From Marinobacter segnicrescens (lineage in GTDB: Bacteria > Pseudomonadota > Gammaproteobacteria > Pseudomonadales > Oleiphilaceae): a stretch of DNA of 37,494 bases. The notes under the pieces were generated by a model. The model searched no databases. It was not told the origin of the DNA and saw nothing but the letters and a program-made list of their open reading frames with translations. Positions 1-8,359 of this stretch are shown piece by piece. Each line of letters starts with the position of its first letter. Within the stretch, counting starts at the first letter, position 1. The position numbers and the translations under genes were made by a program. Where the stretch lies: positions 1 to 37,494 of the forward strand of contig NZ_FOHZ01000027.1 in the NCBI RefSeq assembly GCF_900111555.1, in the 5' to 3' direction.

Positions 1-794
1 TGATCCCGGAAGACCTCACCGTAAAGGCAATCCTGCTTGACGTACTTCACGCCAGCTTCCACCTTGCCCTTGCTCTCCGGGTCATAACCTTCGCAGGCAT
101 GGATCCGGAACCCGGCCGTGGTGGCATACTCGTGGAACCGTTGGTTGAGGGTCAGCTCCCGGTACTGTTCGTTGATGACCACCAGCTTGGTCTGATCGTA
201 GACGCATTCCTCCGGCAGGCCACCGAAGTAACGCAGGGCTTCGTTATGGAGTTGGATAAAGGTCTGGGTATCCAGTGGGCGGAAGGCCAGACCCACGTAC
301 ATCAACCGCGAGTAGGACAGCACGAACACCACGAAGTGCAGCGTGCGCTCTTCGCCACCAATCAGCACGCCGCGCAATTCACCGGGATCCACCTGGCACT
401 GAACGCCGGGCATGTCGTCCAAAATGGGCTCGTAATAGCGAATCTGTGCCGAGGCGACTTCCTCCTTGAGCGTCCGGACGTAGCGGCGAATGGAGCGATC
501 TGAGGCCGGCAGGTCCCCGACCTTTGCCTGAAGCTTACGGGCAACCTTGACGGCGCTGAGCTTGGGGAATTCTTTGAGCAGATGAATCAGGTAATCCCGG
601 TGATCATCGAGACGTTTGGTACGTGAGGAATCTTCTATCTGTTCTGAAATCGCATTCTCATCCATCCGCAAATACTTGCGAACGGTATTGCGGGACAACC
701 CCAGTTCCTGACTGATGGCGCGGATCGACAACCCTTTGCCGTTATCGTGCAGTGCCTTGATCTTGTGTATCACAACCCACTCCTTCACTGACAT
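1..794 (-). CDS. istA: IS21-family transposase IstA, 3' end cut off by window edge
   Basis: An open frame runs on the minus strand from an ATG at 794 to the window edge, about 264 codons without a stop. It begins MSVKEWVVIHKIKALHDNGK. Residues about 20-45 (LSIRAISQELGLSRNTVRKY) form a helix-turn-helix typical of IstA. A DDE integrase core follows, with the QCQVDPGE and VYDQTKLVV-type segments and CEGYDPESKGKVEAGVKYVK near the cut end. IstA is the DNA strand-transfer enzyme of IS21 elements and normally works with the ATPase helper IstB, which would lie beyond position 1. The start is set by the clear N-terminal family match and by the adjacent element end. What is seen is the frame and motifs; activity is not established because the 3' half lies outside the window. 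Confidence 0.93.
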   Translation of the reverse strand, partial: MSVKEWVVIHKIKALHDNGKGLSIRAISQELGLSRNTVRKYLRMDENAISEQIEDSSRTKRLDDHRDYLIHLLKEFPKLSAVKVARKLQAKVGDLPASDRSIRRYVRTLKEEVASAQIRYYEPILDDMPGVQCQVDPGELRGVLIGGEERTLHFVVFVLSYSRLMYVGLAFRPLDTQTFIQLHNEALRYFGGLPEECVYDQTKLVVINEQYRELTLNQRFHEYATTAGFRIHACEGYDPESKGKVEAGVKYVKQDCLYGEVFRD

Positions 795-909
795 GCCCCC
801 GGCCATCGATAAAAGCCGGGGACAGTAGCTGGTTCTGTGGCCTGACGGCCACTCGGAGGTGGGTCAAAATTAATGGCCAGTAGTGGGTCATTTTAATTGG
901 CCATTAACA
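795..909 (-). repeat. IS21-element terminal region with two internal repeats
   Basis: Between istA and the interrupted cfa gene there are two related 21-bp repeats, at 859-879 and 883-903. Both begin GTGGGTCA and end TTGGCCA or ATGGCCA. IS21 elements carry multiple terminal repeats of this kind as transposase binding sites. The outer edge reads 5'-TG on the minus strand at 909-908, the expected IS21 terminus. The matching right end and the target-site duplication are outside the window. Confidence 0.8.
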
Positions 910-1412
910 GCGCAGGAGTAGGTCATGCTCTTATCCAGCCAGAGCTGATAAAAATCGTTGCCTAAGTCGTAGTGCTCATGGACGTTTTCACGGCTGCGCT
1001 TAACCGTATTGGAAAACAACCGATGCTTGAACCAATGCCATAACCTGAGCCCCACGCTAGAGCGTAAAGCGCGGTCAAAAACGACTATGTTCACCGTGAC
1101 AAGGCGCATTAGGGCAAGCAAATTGGGCGTGGACCATTTGCCTGCCATGTAGTCTTCTCCCAGTCCCACATCACCGTGGGTGATCAGACGATCAATGACA
1201 TGCCACTGCAGGATTGTCATTTCTGCATGTACACCGTCTTGCTTCCCTTCATGGCACGTCTTTTCTCCATCTGGCCATGTAAGTGATAACGAGCCGAACT
1301 GAAGAGATCTCAGCGCCTTTCGAAAAAGATTGAGCTGAATGATGCTGCTTTTCCCCGCAGGCCTTTTTTGAGGCTCAAGGTGCATGCTTGCCGAGAAAGA
1401 TTCGTTGCTCAT
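910..1412 (-). pseudogene. cfa: Cyclopropane-fatty-acid synthase, interrupted by the IS21 element
   Basis: The frame starts at ATG 1412, with an AGGAGAG-type ribosome site upstream on the minus strand. It encodes about 168 native residues ending LWLDKSMTYSCA. The segment ENVHEHYDLGNDFYQLWLDK is the start of the SAM-dependent CFA synthase core, and full-length enzymes run to roughly 400 residues. After the Cys-Ala codons the frame enters the IS21 terminus and stops at 888 after adding VNGQLK. The SAM-binding and catalytic domain is therefore missing here. CFA synthase methylenates unsaturated membrane phospholipids, often in stationary phase or stress. It is divergent from the 1658 operon, with the FNR box between them. 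The remaining 3' part presumably lies beyond position 1. Confidence 0.88.
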
Positions 1413-1510
1413 GCCTTTCTCTCCTCAGAGTGTTCCTAGAAAACATGTTTCCAGTAAATTCAGTAACCGGCAAGTGCATGCGTCATCAATTTTAGGACAT
1501 TGTTTCTAAT

Positions 1511-1524
1511 TTGATCGAGATCAA
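1511..1524. promoter_or_regulatory. Perfect FNR/ANR box
   Basis: The sequence TTGATCGAGATCAA matches all ten fixed positions of the FNR/ANR consensus TTGAT-N4-ATCAA. It lies 133 bp before the ATG at 1658 and about 100 bp from the divergent cfa start. If it works as a class II site centred at -41.5, transcription would begin near 1559, and GGTAAT at 1545-1550 is a possible -10. The target is most likely the metal operon to the right; cfa to the left is also possible. Confidence 0.75.
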
Positions 1525-1657
1525 GGTGTGCTCTGTTTCGGTCCGGTAATTCAGTTTGAATTCAGGCAGATGTGGTTGACTTGCGTCAGGAAATGCCATG
1601 CCCGGGCCTGAAGCAATGCAAAGGCAGCTGGTACAGCAGCAGACTGGAGAGGTCTTT

Positions 1658-1831
1658 ATGGAATGGTTGGCGGAAAACTGGTTCTCGGTGCTTATTGGCA
1701 TCGTTTTCGTGGGCATGCATATGTTCGGTCACGGAGGACATGGTGGTCACGGCGGGGGCGGGCATGGTGGACATAGTGCGCCGGACAAGTCGGAAAACGA
1801 CCCGGACAGACGTTCTGGCCATCGGCATTAA
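1658..1831 (+). CDS. Small single-pass membrane protein with Gly/His-rich tail
   Basis: A 57-residue protein. The start at 1658 is chosen because GGAGAGG lies at 1646-1652; an in-frame ATG at 1598 has no such site. Residues 3-20 form one hydrophobic helix. The tail contains tandem GGH repeats (FGHGGHGGHGGGGHGGH) and then a charged end with DPDRRSGHRH. The His-rich tail could bind copper, silver or other soft or borderline metals, which fits the metal ATPase two genes downstream. The layout resembles the small DUF2933-type protein at 35252 in this window, but the family assignment is uncertain. It is first in the operon behind the FNR box; 13 bp separate it from the next gene. Confidence 0.75.
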   Translation: MEWLAENWFSVLIGIVFVGMHMFGHGGHGGHGGGGHGGHSAPDKSENDPDRRSGHRH

Positions 1832-1844
1832 CGGAGGACGGAAC

Positions 1845-2117
1845 ATGCTTGACACAAGACTGGTTACCTGGGCGTTGGGCCTCTTTGCGGCGGTCACCTT
1901 CATCGTTTGCGTGATCTATGGACTGGTGACGCCGCAAAGCCTGCACATGCACACGTTTCTCGAGCAGGTGCTGCCGGCGTTCAAGTGGCTGACCTGGTGG
2001 GGATTTCTGCTCGGATTGATTGAGAGTTTTCTATATGGCGCTTATGTCGGGCTGGTGTTCTGCCCGATCTTCAATTGGCTTCATCGCCATCTCGGTGTCG
2101 GGCGCGCGTCGGGCTGA
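1845..2117 (+). CDS. Small two-helix membrane protein (DUF5676-like)
   Basis: A 90-residue protein with GGAGG at 1833-1837, eight bases before its ATG. Two hydrophobic stretches are visible: residues about 6-27 and about 47-77. The second includes the aromatic run FKWLTWWGFLLGLIES. The loop has several His and Met residues (HMHTF). Small proteins of this size and shape are common next to copper and silver P-type ATPases and are usually annotated DUF5676 membrane protein. I infer that family from architecture and context, not from a search. No enzymatic motif is visible. It probably assists or is co-regulated with the ATPase starting 40 bp downstream. Confidence 0.7.
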   Translation: MLDTRLVTWALGLFAAVTFIVCVIYGLVTPQSLHMHTFLEQVLPAFKWLTWWGFLLGLIESFLYGAYVGLVFCPIFNWLHRHLGVGRASG

Positions 2118-2157
2118 CGAAAGCTCCGGTCTGCAAATAAGGAAAGGGAAACAAGGA

Positions 2158-4512
2158 ATGAAAAATACCGTTGTGGAGATCCACGGTTTGCTATCGGTAC
2201 TGAGTGCCCGGGGCGTTGAGAAACAGCTATTGAGATTGCCCGGCGTCAAGAAGGCCGAGGTCAACTATGTGGCCGGCAGCGCGACCGTCACCTATGACGA
2301 GGCGACGGTGGACCTTGAGGCTATCAAGGCCCGGATACACGAGTGCGGCTATCACTGTTCCGGAGAACAGTTGCCCAGGCACGTTTGCGACCCGGGGGAC
2401 CCGCCGACCGAAGCCGGGGCTGTGTCCACGCCCGTCCACGATGGCCATGCCTCCCACACCGGCCACGACGATACGGCGCATCCTGCTGAACACGGCGAAC
2501 ATACCGGCGCCAAGGACGAGATGGCCCACGAGATGGGCCACGGCGGCAGCATGGACATGCAGGCAATGGTGCGCGACATGCGCAACCGTTTCTGGGTCTG
2601 CCTGATCTTCAGCCTCCCGATTTTCATTTATTCGCCCATGGGTGGGATGTTCGAACCACCGGTGCCACCCTTCGGGCTGCGGCTAGACCTATGGTTGCTA
2701 TTACTGGCAAGCATCGCCGTGCTCTGGCCAAGCTGGCCGTTCTTTGTTGCCGCCTGGCGCGCGCTGAAAAACGGCGTGCTCAACATGGCTGTGCTGGTCG
2801 TTCTCTCGGTGGGTACTGGCTACCTGTTCAGCGTCGGTTCCACGCTCTTTTTCCCGGGTGTGCAGTTTTTCGAGGCGGTGGCGGTGCTGCTGGTGTTCAT
2901 CCTGCTCGGCCATTGGCTGGAGATGCGCGCCCGTGCCGGTGCCTCCGACGCCATCCGCTCGCTGATGGATCTCGCGCCGCCCAAGGCCACGGTGTTGCGT
3001 GATGGCCAGGAACGGGAGGTTCCCACCGCTGAGGTTCTGAAGGACGACATCGTCGTGATCCGCCCCGGCAATAAGATTCCGGTGGACGGCGAGGTTCTAG
3101 AGGGCGAGTCCCAGGTGGATGAGTCCATGCTCACTGGCGAGTCCATGCCGGTGGAAAAAAAGCCCGGCGATAAGGTGATCGGGGCCACCATTAACAAGAG
3201 CGGCAGCTTCAGGTATCGCGCCACCAAGGTGGGTTCCGACACCGCGTTAGCGCAGATCGTCAAGCTGGTGCAGGAGGCGCAGAACTCCAAGGCCCCGGCG
3301 CAGCTGCTGGCGGACAAAGCGTCACAGTGGCTGGTGGTGATTGCCATCGTGATCGGCCTGCTCACCTTCGCCGTCTGGTTCTGGTGGATCGGCCAAAGCC
3401 TGCTGCTTGCCGTGACCCTGACTATCACCGTGTTCGTGATCGCCTGTCCGGATGCCCTCGGCCTTGCCACGCCCATGGCGGTGATGGTGGGCACCGGCCT
3501 CGGTGCCAGGAACGGCATCTTGTTCAAGAATGCCTCTGCACTTGAGGATGCCACCCGGCTGGATATTGTGGTCTTCGACAAGACCGGCACCCTGACCATG
3601 GGCGAGCCGCAGGTGGTCGAGGTGGTCGTGGTGGCGGGCAGCACCGAGGAGGCGGTCCTCGCACTGGCGGGGACGGTGGAGCAGGGCTCGGACCATCCTC
3701 TGGCCCAGGCGATACAAAGTAAGGCCGAAGGCTTGCAGCTTGATCCGCTGACCGGCTTCACCAACATCGAGGGCAAGGGCGCGCGGGCGGAGATTGGCGG
3801 CAAGACCGTGCTGCTCGGCAACCGCCGGCTGATGGACGAAGAGAAGGTCGACATGGCGAGCCTGAAGGACGAGGCCGCGCGTCTGCAGAGTGCGGGTCAG
3901 ACCGTGGTGCACGTCGCCCAGGACGGGAAGCTGGTCGGCCTTATCGCCATTGCCGATGCGCCGCGCCCCACCGCTACTGCAATGGTCAAAAAGATGCGTG
4001 AACGCGGGGTGGAGGTGGCGATGCTCACCGGCGACAACCAGGCCACCGCCGAGCGCATCGCCCGGGAACTCGGCATTGAGATGGTGATCGCCGATGTCCT
4101 TCCGGGGCAGAAAGCAGACAAGATCAAGGAGCTCCAGGCTCAGGGCAAGAAGGTTGGCATGGTGGGCGACGGTGTCAATGACGCCCCGGCACTGACCCAG
4201 GCGGAGGTGGGTTTCGCCATCGGTGCCGGCACTGATGTGGCCATTGAGAGCGCTGACGTGGTGCTGATGAAGAGCGACCCCTACGATGTGCTGGGAGCCA
4301 TCGAGCTGTCGCGCGCTACCCTGCGCAAGATGCACCAGAACCTGTTCTGGGCGGTGGGCTATAACGTCATCGCCTTTCCCGCGGCGGCAGGCGTGTTCTA
4401 TCCGTTGGTGATAAGCCCAGAAGTAGCGGCGCTCGCAATGTCTGGAAGCTCCGCTCTTGTTGCGGTAAATGCACTCCTGCTAAAGCGAACCCGACTGGAC
4501 GGCTTAGGGTAG
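2158..4512 (+). CDS. P1B-type heavy-metal ATPase with CPD motif and degenerate HMA domain
   Basis: A 784-residue inner-membrane pump, started at ATG 2158; an upstream in-frame ATG at 2020 lies inside the previous gene. Residues 1-67 have the fold pattern of an HMA metal-binding domain, but the CxxC is missing (GLLSVLSA at 10-17). Residues 94-135 are a His/Met-rich linker. The core has the TGES actuator motif, the intramembrane motif C430-P431-D432 where copper pumps usually have CPC or CPH, the phosphorylated aspartate D474 in DKTGTLT, an SDHPL nucleotide motif, and MVGDGVNDAP. The last membrane helix carries MSGSS. Export of Cu(I), Ag(I) or a related ion is the likely job; the CPD site makes the ion uncertain. 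It lies in the operon behind the 1511 FNR box. Confidence 0.92.
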   Translation: MKNTVVEIHGLLSVLSARGVEKQLLRLPGVKKAEVNYVAGSATVTYDEATVDLEAIKARIHECGYHCSGEQLPRHVCDPGDPPTEAGAVSTPVHDGHASHTGHDDTAHPAEHGEHTGAKDEMAHEMGHGGSMDMQAMVRDMRNRFWVCLIFSLPIFIYSPMGGMFEPPVPPFGLRLDLWLLLLASIAVLWPSWPFFVAAWRALKNGVLNMAVLVVLSVGTGYLFSVGSTLFFPGVQFFEAVAVLLVFILLGHWLEMRARAGASDAIRSLMDLAPPKATVLRDGQEREVPTAEVLKDDIVVIRPGNKIPVDGEVLEGESQVDESMLTGESMPVEKKPGDKVIGATINKSGSFRYRATKVGSDTALAQIVKLVQEAQNSKAPAQLLADKASQWLVVIAIVIGLLTFAVWFWWIGQSLLLAVTLTITVFVIACPDALGLATPMAVMVGTGLGARNGILFKNASALEDATRLDIVVFDKTGTLTMGEPQVVEVVVVAGSTEEAVLALAGTVEQGSDHPLAQAIQSKAEGLQLDPLTGFTNIEGKGARAEIGGKTVLLGNRRLMDEEKVDMASLKDEAARLQSAGQTVVHVAQDGKLVGLIAIADAPRPTATAMVKKMRERGVEVAMLTGDNQATAERIARELGIEMVIADVLPGQKADKIKELQAQGKKVGMVGDGVNDAPALTQAEVGFAIGAGTDVAIESADVVLMKSDPYDVLGAIELSRATLRKMHQNLFWAVGYNVIAFPAAAGVFYPLVISPEVAALAMSGSSALVAVNALLLKRTRLDGLG

Positions 4513-4613
4513 ACGAACGCAGAACACGGATAAAACATCCTCCGAACATTAAATTGTGAGCCCCAAACGAGATAGCCGAAACATAGTTGCTGGCACGCAA
4601 AAGGAAGACTGAC

Positions 4614-6059
4614 ATGACCAAAGAAAACAGATCTCTGGACTCTGAGGAGCAGGATCTCGCAACACGATTTCCAACCGCCTACACCATTCTGTTTCTGCTG
4701 ATCATTCTGGTTTCAGCGCTAACCTGGATTATCCCTGCAGGTCAGTACGAGCGCTCCATGAACGAAGGGGTGGGGCGGGAAGTTGCGGTGCCTGGCACCT
4801 ATCAAACCGTGGACCCCAACCCCCAGGGCTTCGTTGATGTGATGCTGGCACCCACGGCAGGCTTTTACGACCCGGACAGTTACGCGGCCAACGCGATTGA
4901 CGTGGCCCTGTTCGTGCTGTTTCTCGGTGGCTTTCTCGGAGTAATGAACGCCACCGGGGCCATCGACACAGGCATCCGCAGTGCCATGCACAGACTGGAA
5001 GGGCGCGAAATATGGATGATCCCGATACTGATGACGCTGTTTGCACTGGGGGGTACAACCTACGGCATGGCTGAGGAGACCCTGGCTTTCTATGCCATTC
5101 TGATTCCGGTCATTATCTCGGCGGGGTATGACGCCGTCACCGGGGTTGCCATCATTCTGGTGGGGGCCGGTATTGGTGTGCTGGGGTCAACGATCAACCC
5201 CTTTGCAACAGTCATTGCCTCCAACGCTGCCGATATTCCCTTTACGGACGGCATTGTGCTTCGGTTTGTGCTGCTTGTAGGTGGCCTCATCATTTGTGCG
5301 GCGTACGTTATGCGCTATGCACGGCGGGTCAAAGCCGATCCATCCCGCTCCGTGGTCGCTAAACAGAGAGATGCTCACCGCAAGCTGTTCCTTCAGGGCC
5401 ACGATGAGCTGGAAGATTTCGAACTCACCGGCACCCAGAAAATTGCCCTGATCATTTTCACACTGACGTTCATCGTGATGATCTGGGGTGTTTCCTCCCA
5501 GGGCTGGTGGATGGCCAGAATGGGCGCGCTCTTCTTTGGTTCGGCCATCGTGATCGGCATCATCGCCCGGCTGGGTGAGAAAAAGCTGACCAGCAGTTTT
5601 GTTGACGGTGCCCGCGATTTGCTGGGTGTGGCGCTCGTCGTCGGGCTGGCCCGTGGCATTGTGGTGATTATGGAACAGGGCATGATTGCCGACACCATCC
5701 TGCACAGCGCCGAGACCACCCTGGGAGGCTTGCCGGAGCTGGCATTTATCAACCTGATGTTCTGGATCGAAGTGGGTATGAGCTTCTTCGTGCCTTCCTC
5801 ATCCGGCCTGGCGGTACTCTCCATGCCGATCCTTGCGCCGCTGGCGGACTTTGCCAACGTGGGGCGTGACCTGGTGGTTACTGCCTTCCAGTCAGCCAAC
5901 GGCCTGGTCAACCTGATCAACCCGACCTTTGCCGTGGTGGTGGGCGGTCTGGCCATCGGCCGTGTTTCCTACGATCGATGGCTGGCGTTTATCTGGCCAT
6001 TGCTACTGATTCTCACAATTTTTATCAGTGTGGTGATCAGTATTGGCGCGTTTCTGTAA
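4614..6059 (+). CDS. arcD: YfcC/ArcD-family arginine:ornithine antiporter
   Basis: A 481-residue polytopic membrane protein. The start at 4614 (MTKENRSLDSEEQDL) is preceded by AAGGAAG at 4601-4607. The first helix is residues about 19-40, followed by a periplasmic segment with the GQYER motif common in the YfcC family. About 12 hydrophobic segments are visible, and the sequence NPFATVIASNAADIPFTDG matches that family's conserved core. It is the first gene of a classic arcDABC order, so exchange of arginine for ornithine is the natural assignment. The family differs from the APC-type ArcD of Pseudomonas aeruginosa. It begins 101 bp after the metal ATPase on the same strand. I see neither an FNR box nor a clear terminator in that gap. 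Confidence 0.85.
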   Translation: MTKENRSLDSEEQDLATRFPTAYTILFLLIILVSALTWIIPAGQYERSMNEGVGREVAVPGTYQTVDPNPQGFVDVMLAPTAGFYDPDSYAANAIDVALFVLFLGGFLGVMNATGAIDTGIRSAMHRLEGREIWMIPILMTLFALGGTTYGMAEETLAFYAILIPVIISAGYDAVTGVAIILVGAGIGVLGSTINPFATVIASNAADIPFTDGIVLRFVLLVGGLIICAAYVMRYARRVKADPSRSVVAKQRDAHRKLFLQGHDELEDFELTGTQKIALIIFTLTFIVMIWGVSSQGWWMARMGALFFGSAIVIGIIARLGEKKLTSSFVDGARDLLGVALVVGLARGIVVIMEQGMIADTILHSAETTLGGLPELAFINLMFWIEVGMSFFVPSSSGLAVLSMPILAPLADFANVGRDLVVTAFQSANGLVNLINPTFAVVVGGLAIGRVSYDRWLAFIWPLLLILTIFISVVISIGAFL

Positions 6060-6094
6060 CCCTTTCTATAACCCCATGCAAAGGAGCATGCGAC

Positions 6095-7324
6095 ATGGCT
6101 GAGTACACACTTGGTGTTCACTCTGAAACCGGTACCCTGCGGCAGGTCATCGTCTGCCGCCCAGGGCTTGCCCACCGGAGACTGACCCCGTCGAACTGCG
6201 ATGCACTGCTGTTTGATGATGTCTTCTGGGTCAAGCAGGCCCAGAAGGACCACGACGTCTTCGCCGGGATCATGCGCGCCCGGGGCGTGGAGGTGCTGGA
6301 CGTTAACGAACTGCTGGCGGACACCCTCGATATCCCGGAGGCGCGGGCCTGGATTCTGGATAACCGGATCACCTGGAACCATATCGGGGTGGGTATGGTG
6401 TCTGATCTCCGCGCCTGGATGGATGAGCTACCTGGCCAGCCCCTGGCAGAGTTCCTCATCGGCGGACTGGAAGTGGGCGACCTGCCTTTCGATCCCGCCG
6501 GACTGTTTGGCAATCACCTGGGGCCTCACGGGTTTGTGCTGCCGCCGCTGCCGAACTTCCTGTTCACCCGTGACAACAGCGCCTGGATCTATGGCGGTGT
6601 CACCCTCAACCCGATGTACTGGGCTGCGCGCAAACCGGAGACGCTACTGATGAGCGCAATCTACCGGTTCCACCCGAAGTTCGCCGGCAAGGTGAACGTG
6701 CATTGGGGCGACCCGCTTGCAGATCATGCGCTGGCGACCCTGGAAGGGGGCGACATCATGCCGGTGGGTAATGGCGCCGTGCTGGTGGGGATGGGGGAAC
6801 GATCCTCCCCGCAAGCCATCGGCCAGCTGGCCAGGGCGCTGTTTGCCAACGGCACGGCAGACAGGGTGATCGCCTGCCAGATTCCCAAGACCCGTTCAGC
6901 CATGCACCTGGATACGGTGTTTACCTTCTGTGGCGGCAACGTAGTCACCACGTTCAAGGAAGTCGCCGATGAAATGGTTTGCTACGACCTGCGTCCGGGA
7001 GAAGGCGACAAGCACCTGTCGTTTTTCCAGGACAGTCGCCCGCTGTTTGATGTTGTTGCGGAGGTCCTTGGTTACCCGTCGCTGGAAGTGGTCGCCACTG
7101 GTGGCGAGACCCCTGCCGAACGGGAGCGGGAACAGTGGAACGATGGCAATAACGTGTTGGCACTGAGCCCGGGCGTCGTTATCGGTTACGACCGCAACGA
7201 CGATACCAATGCCGCCCTGGAAGCGGCCGGCATAGAGGTACTGGCCATACCCGGCGCGGAACTGGGCCGGGGCCGGGGTGGTGGGCGCTGCATGAGCTGC
7301 CCGACAATACGAGATGCAGTCTGA
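6095..7324 (+). CDS. arcA: Arginine deiminase
   Basis: A 409-residue cytoplasmic enzyme that hydrolyses arginine to citrulline and ammonia, the first step of the ADI pathway. The start at 6095 (MAEYTLGVHSETGTLRQVIV) has AAGGAG at 6081-6086. Family hallmarks are FTRDNSAWIYGGV, the LEGGD segment, the MHLDTVFTFCGG histidine/aspartate motif, and the C-terminal GRGRGGGRCMSCPT with the nucleophilic Cys at position 399. The length matches typical bacterial ArcA. It follows arcD by 35 bp and precedes arcB by 18 bp, so it is clearly in one operon. All catalytic motifs look intact. Confidence 0.97.
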   Translation: MAEYTLGVHSETGTLRQVIVCRPGLAHRRLTPSNCDALLFDDVFWVKQAQKDHDVFAGIMRARGVEVLDVNELLADTLDIPEARAWILDNRITWNHIGVGMVSDLRAWMDELPGQPLAEFLIGGLEVGDLPFDPAGLFGNHLGPHGFVLPPLPNFLFTRDNSAWIYGGVTLNPMYWAARKPETLLMSAIYRFHPKFAGKVNVHWGDPLADHALATLEGGDIMPVGNGAVLVGMGERSSPQAIGQLARALFANGTADRVIACQIPKTRSAMHLDTVFTFCGGNVVTTFKEVADEMVCYDLRPGEGDKHLSFFQDSRPLFDVVAEVLGYPSLEVVATGGETPAEREREQWNDGNNVLALSPGVVIGYDRNDDTNAALEAAGIEVLAIPGAELGRGRGGGRCMSCPTIRDAV

Positions 7325-7342
7325 CAAGGAAGGAGCAGAACC

Positions 7343-8344
7343 ATGGCTTTTAATCTCAAGAACCGACATTTCCTGACCCTGAGGGGCTTTACGCCCCGGG
7401 AAATCAGTTTTTTGCTCAAGCTTTCCGCCGACCTGAAAACCGCCAAGTACGCCGGCACCGAAGTGCCAATGCTGCAGGGCAAGGACATAGCGCTGATCTT
7501 CGAGAAGAACTCCACCCGGACCCGGGTCGGGTTTGAGGTCGCAGCGTTTGATCAGGGCGCCCGGGTCACCTATCTAGGCCCGACGGGCACCCATATCGGA
7601 CACAAGGAATCAGTGAAGGACACGGCACGGGTGCTGGGGCGCGTATACGACGCCATCGAATACCGGGGCTTCGGCCAGGCGGTTGTCGAGGAGCTGGCGA
7701 AGTACGCCGGCGTGCCCGTATACAACGGCTTGACCAATGAATTCCACCCCACCCAGATACTGGCAGACTTCCTGACCATGCAGGAAAACGTGGAAAAGCC
7801 ACTGCGGGACGTGGCGTTTGTGTTCATTGGCGACGCCGCCAATAACATGGGCGACAGCCTGCTGATTGGTGGCGCCAAGATGGGAATGGACGTACGTCTG
7901 TGCGCTCCCAAAGCCTGCTGGCCCAGCGAAGCGATTCGGAAGGAAGCGCAGACCATTGCCACTGGAACCGGCGCCCGGATCATGATCACGGAGGACATTG
8001 ATGCCGCGGTTGCCGGGGTTGATTTTGTCTACACCGACGTGTGGGTGTCCATGGGCGAGGCCAAGGAAAAGTGGGCAGAGCGGATCAAACTCTTGCAGCC
8101 CTACCAGGTCAATGCTGCCCTGATGGAGAAAACCGGCAACCCCCGCGCAAGGTTCATGCACTGCCTGCCGGCCTTCCATAACACCGAGACTACCGTGGGC
8201 AAGGAAATACAGTCTGAGTTTGGCATTAATGCGATGGAAGTCACTGAAGACGTCTTTGAAAGCCCCGCCTCCATCGTGTTTGATCAGGCGGAGAACCGGA
8301 TGCACACCATCAAGGCCGTGCTCGTTGCCACTCTTGGAAGCTGA
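7343..8344 (+). CDS. arcB: Ornithine carbamoyltransferase, catabolic
   Basis: A 333-residue enzyme that phosphorolyses citrulline to ornithine and carbamoyl phosphate in the ADI pathway. The carbamoyl-phosphate binding motif STRTR is at residues 57-61. The HPTQ motif appears in NEFHPTQILADFLTM, and the HCLPAF motif in FMHCLPAFHNTET. Length is in the usual 330-340 range. The ribosome site AAGGAGCAG lies just before ATG 7343. Its place between arcA and arcC favours the catabolic rather than the biosynthetic (ArgF) role. Confidence 0.96.
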   Translation: MAFNLKNRHFLTLRGFTPREISFLLKLSADLKTAKYAGTEVPMLQGKDIALIFEKNSTRTRVGFEVAAFDQGARVTYLGPTGTHIGHKESVKDTARVLGRVYDAIEYRGFGQAVVEELAKYAGVPVYNGLTNEFHPTQILADFLTMQENVEKPLRDVAFVFIGDAANNMGDSLLIGGAKMGMDVRLCAPKACWPSEAIRKEAQTIATGTGARIMITEDIDAAVAGVDFVYTDVWVSMGEAKEKWAERIKLLQPYQVNAALMEKTGNPRARFMHCLPAFHNTETTVGKEIQSEFGINAMEVTEDVFESPASIVFDQAENRMHTIKAVLVATLGS

Positions 8345-8359
8345 GACAAGGAGATCGAC

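Noticed and set aside
2820..4335. Long minus-strand open frames across the metal ATPase (up to 344 codons)
   Set aside because: They are shadows of a high-GC coding gene; the plus frame has all P-type ATPase motifs and the minus frames show no family motif.
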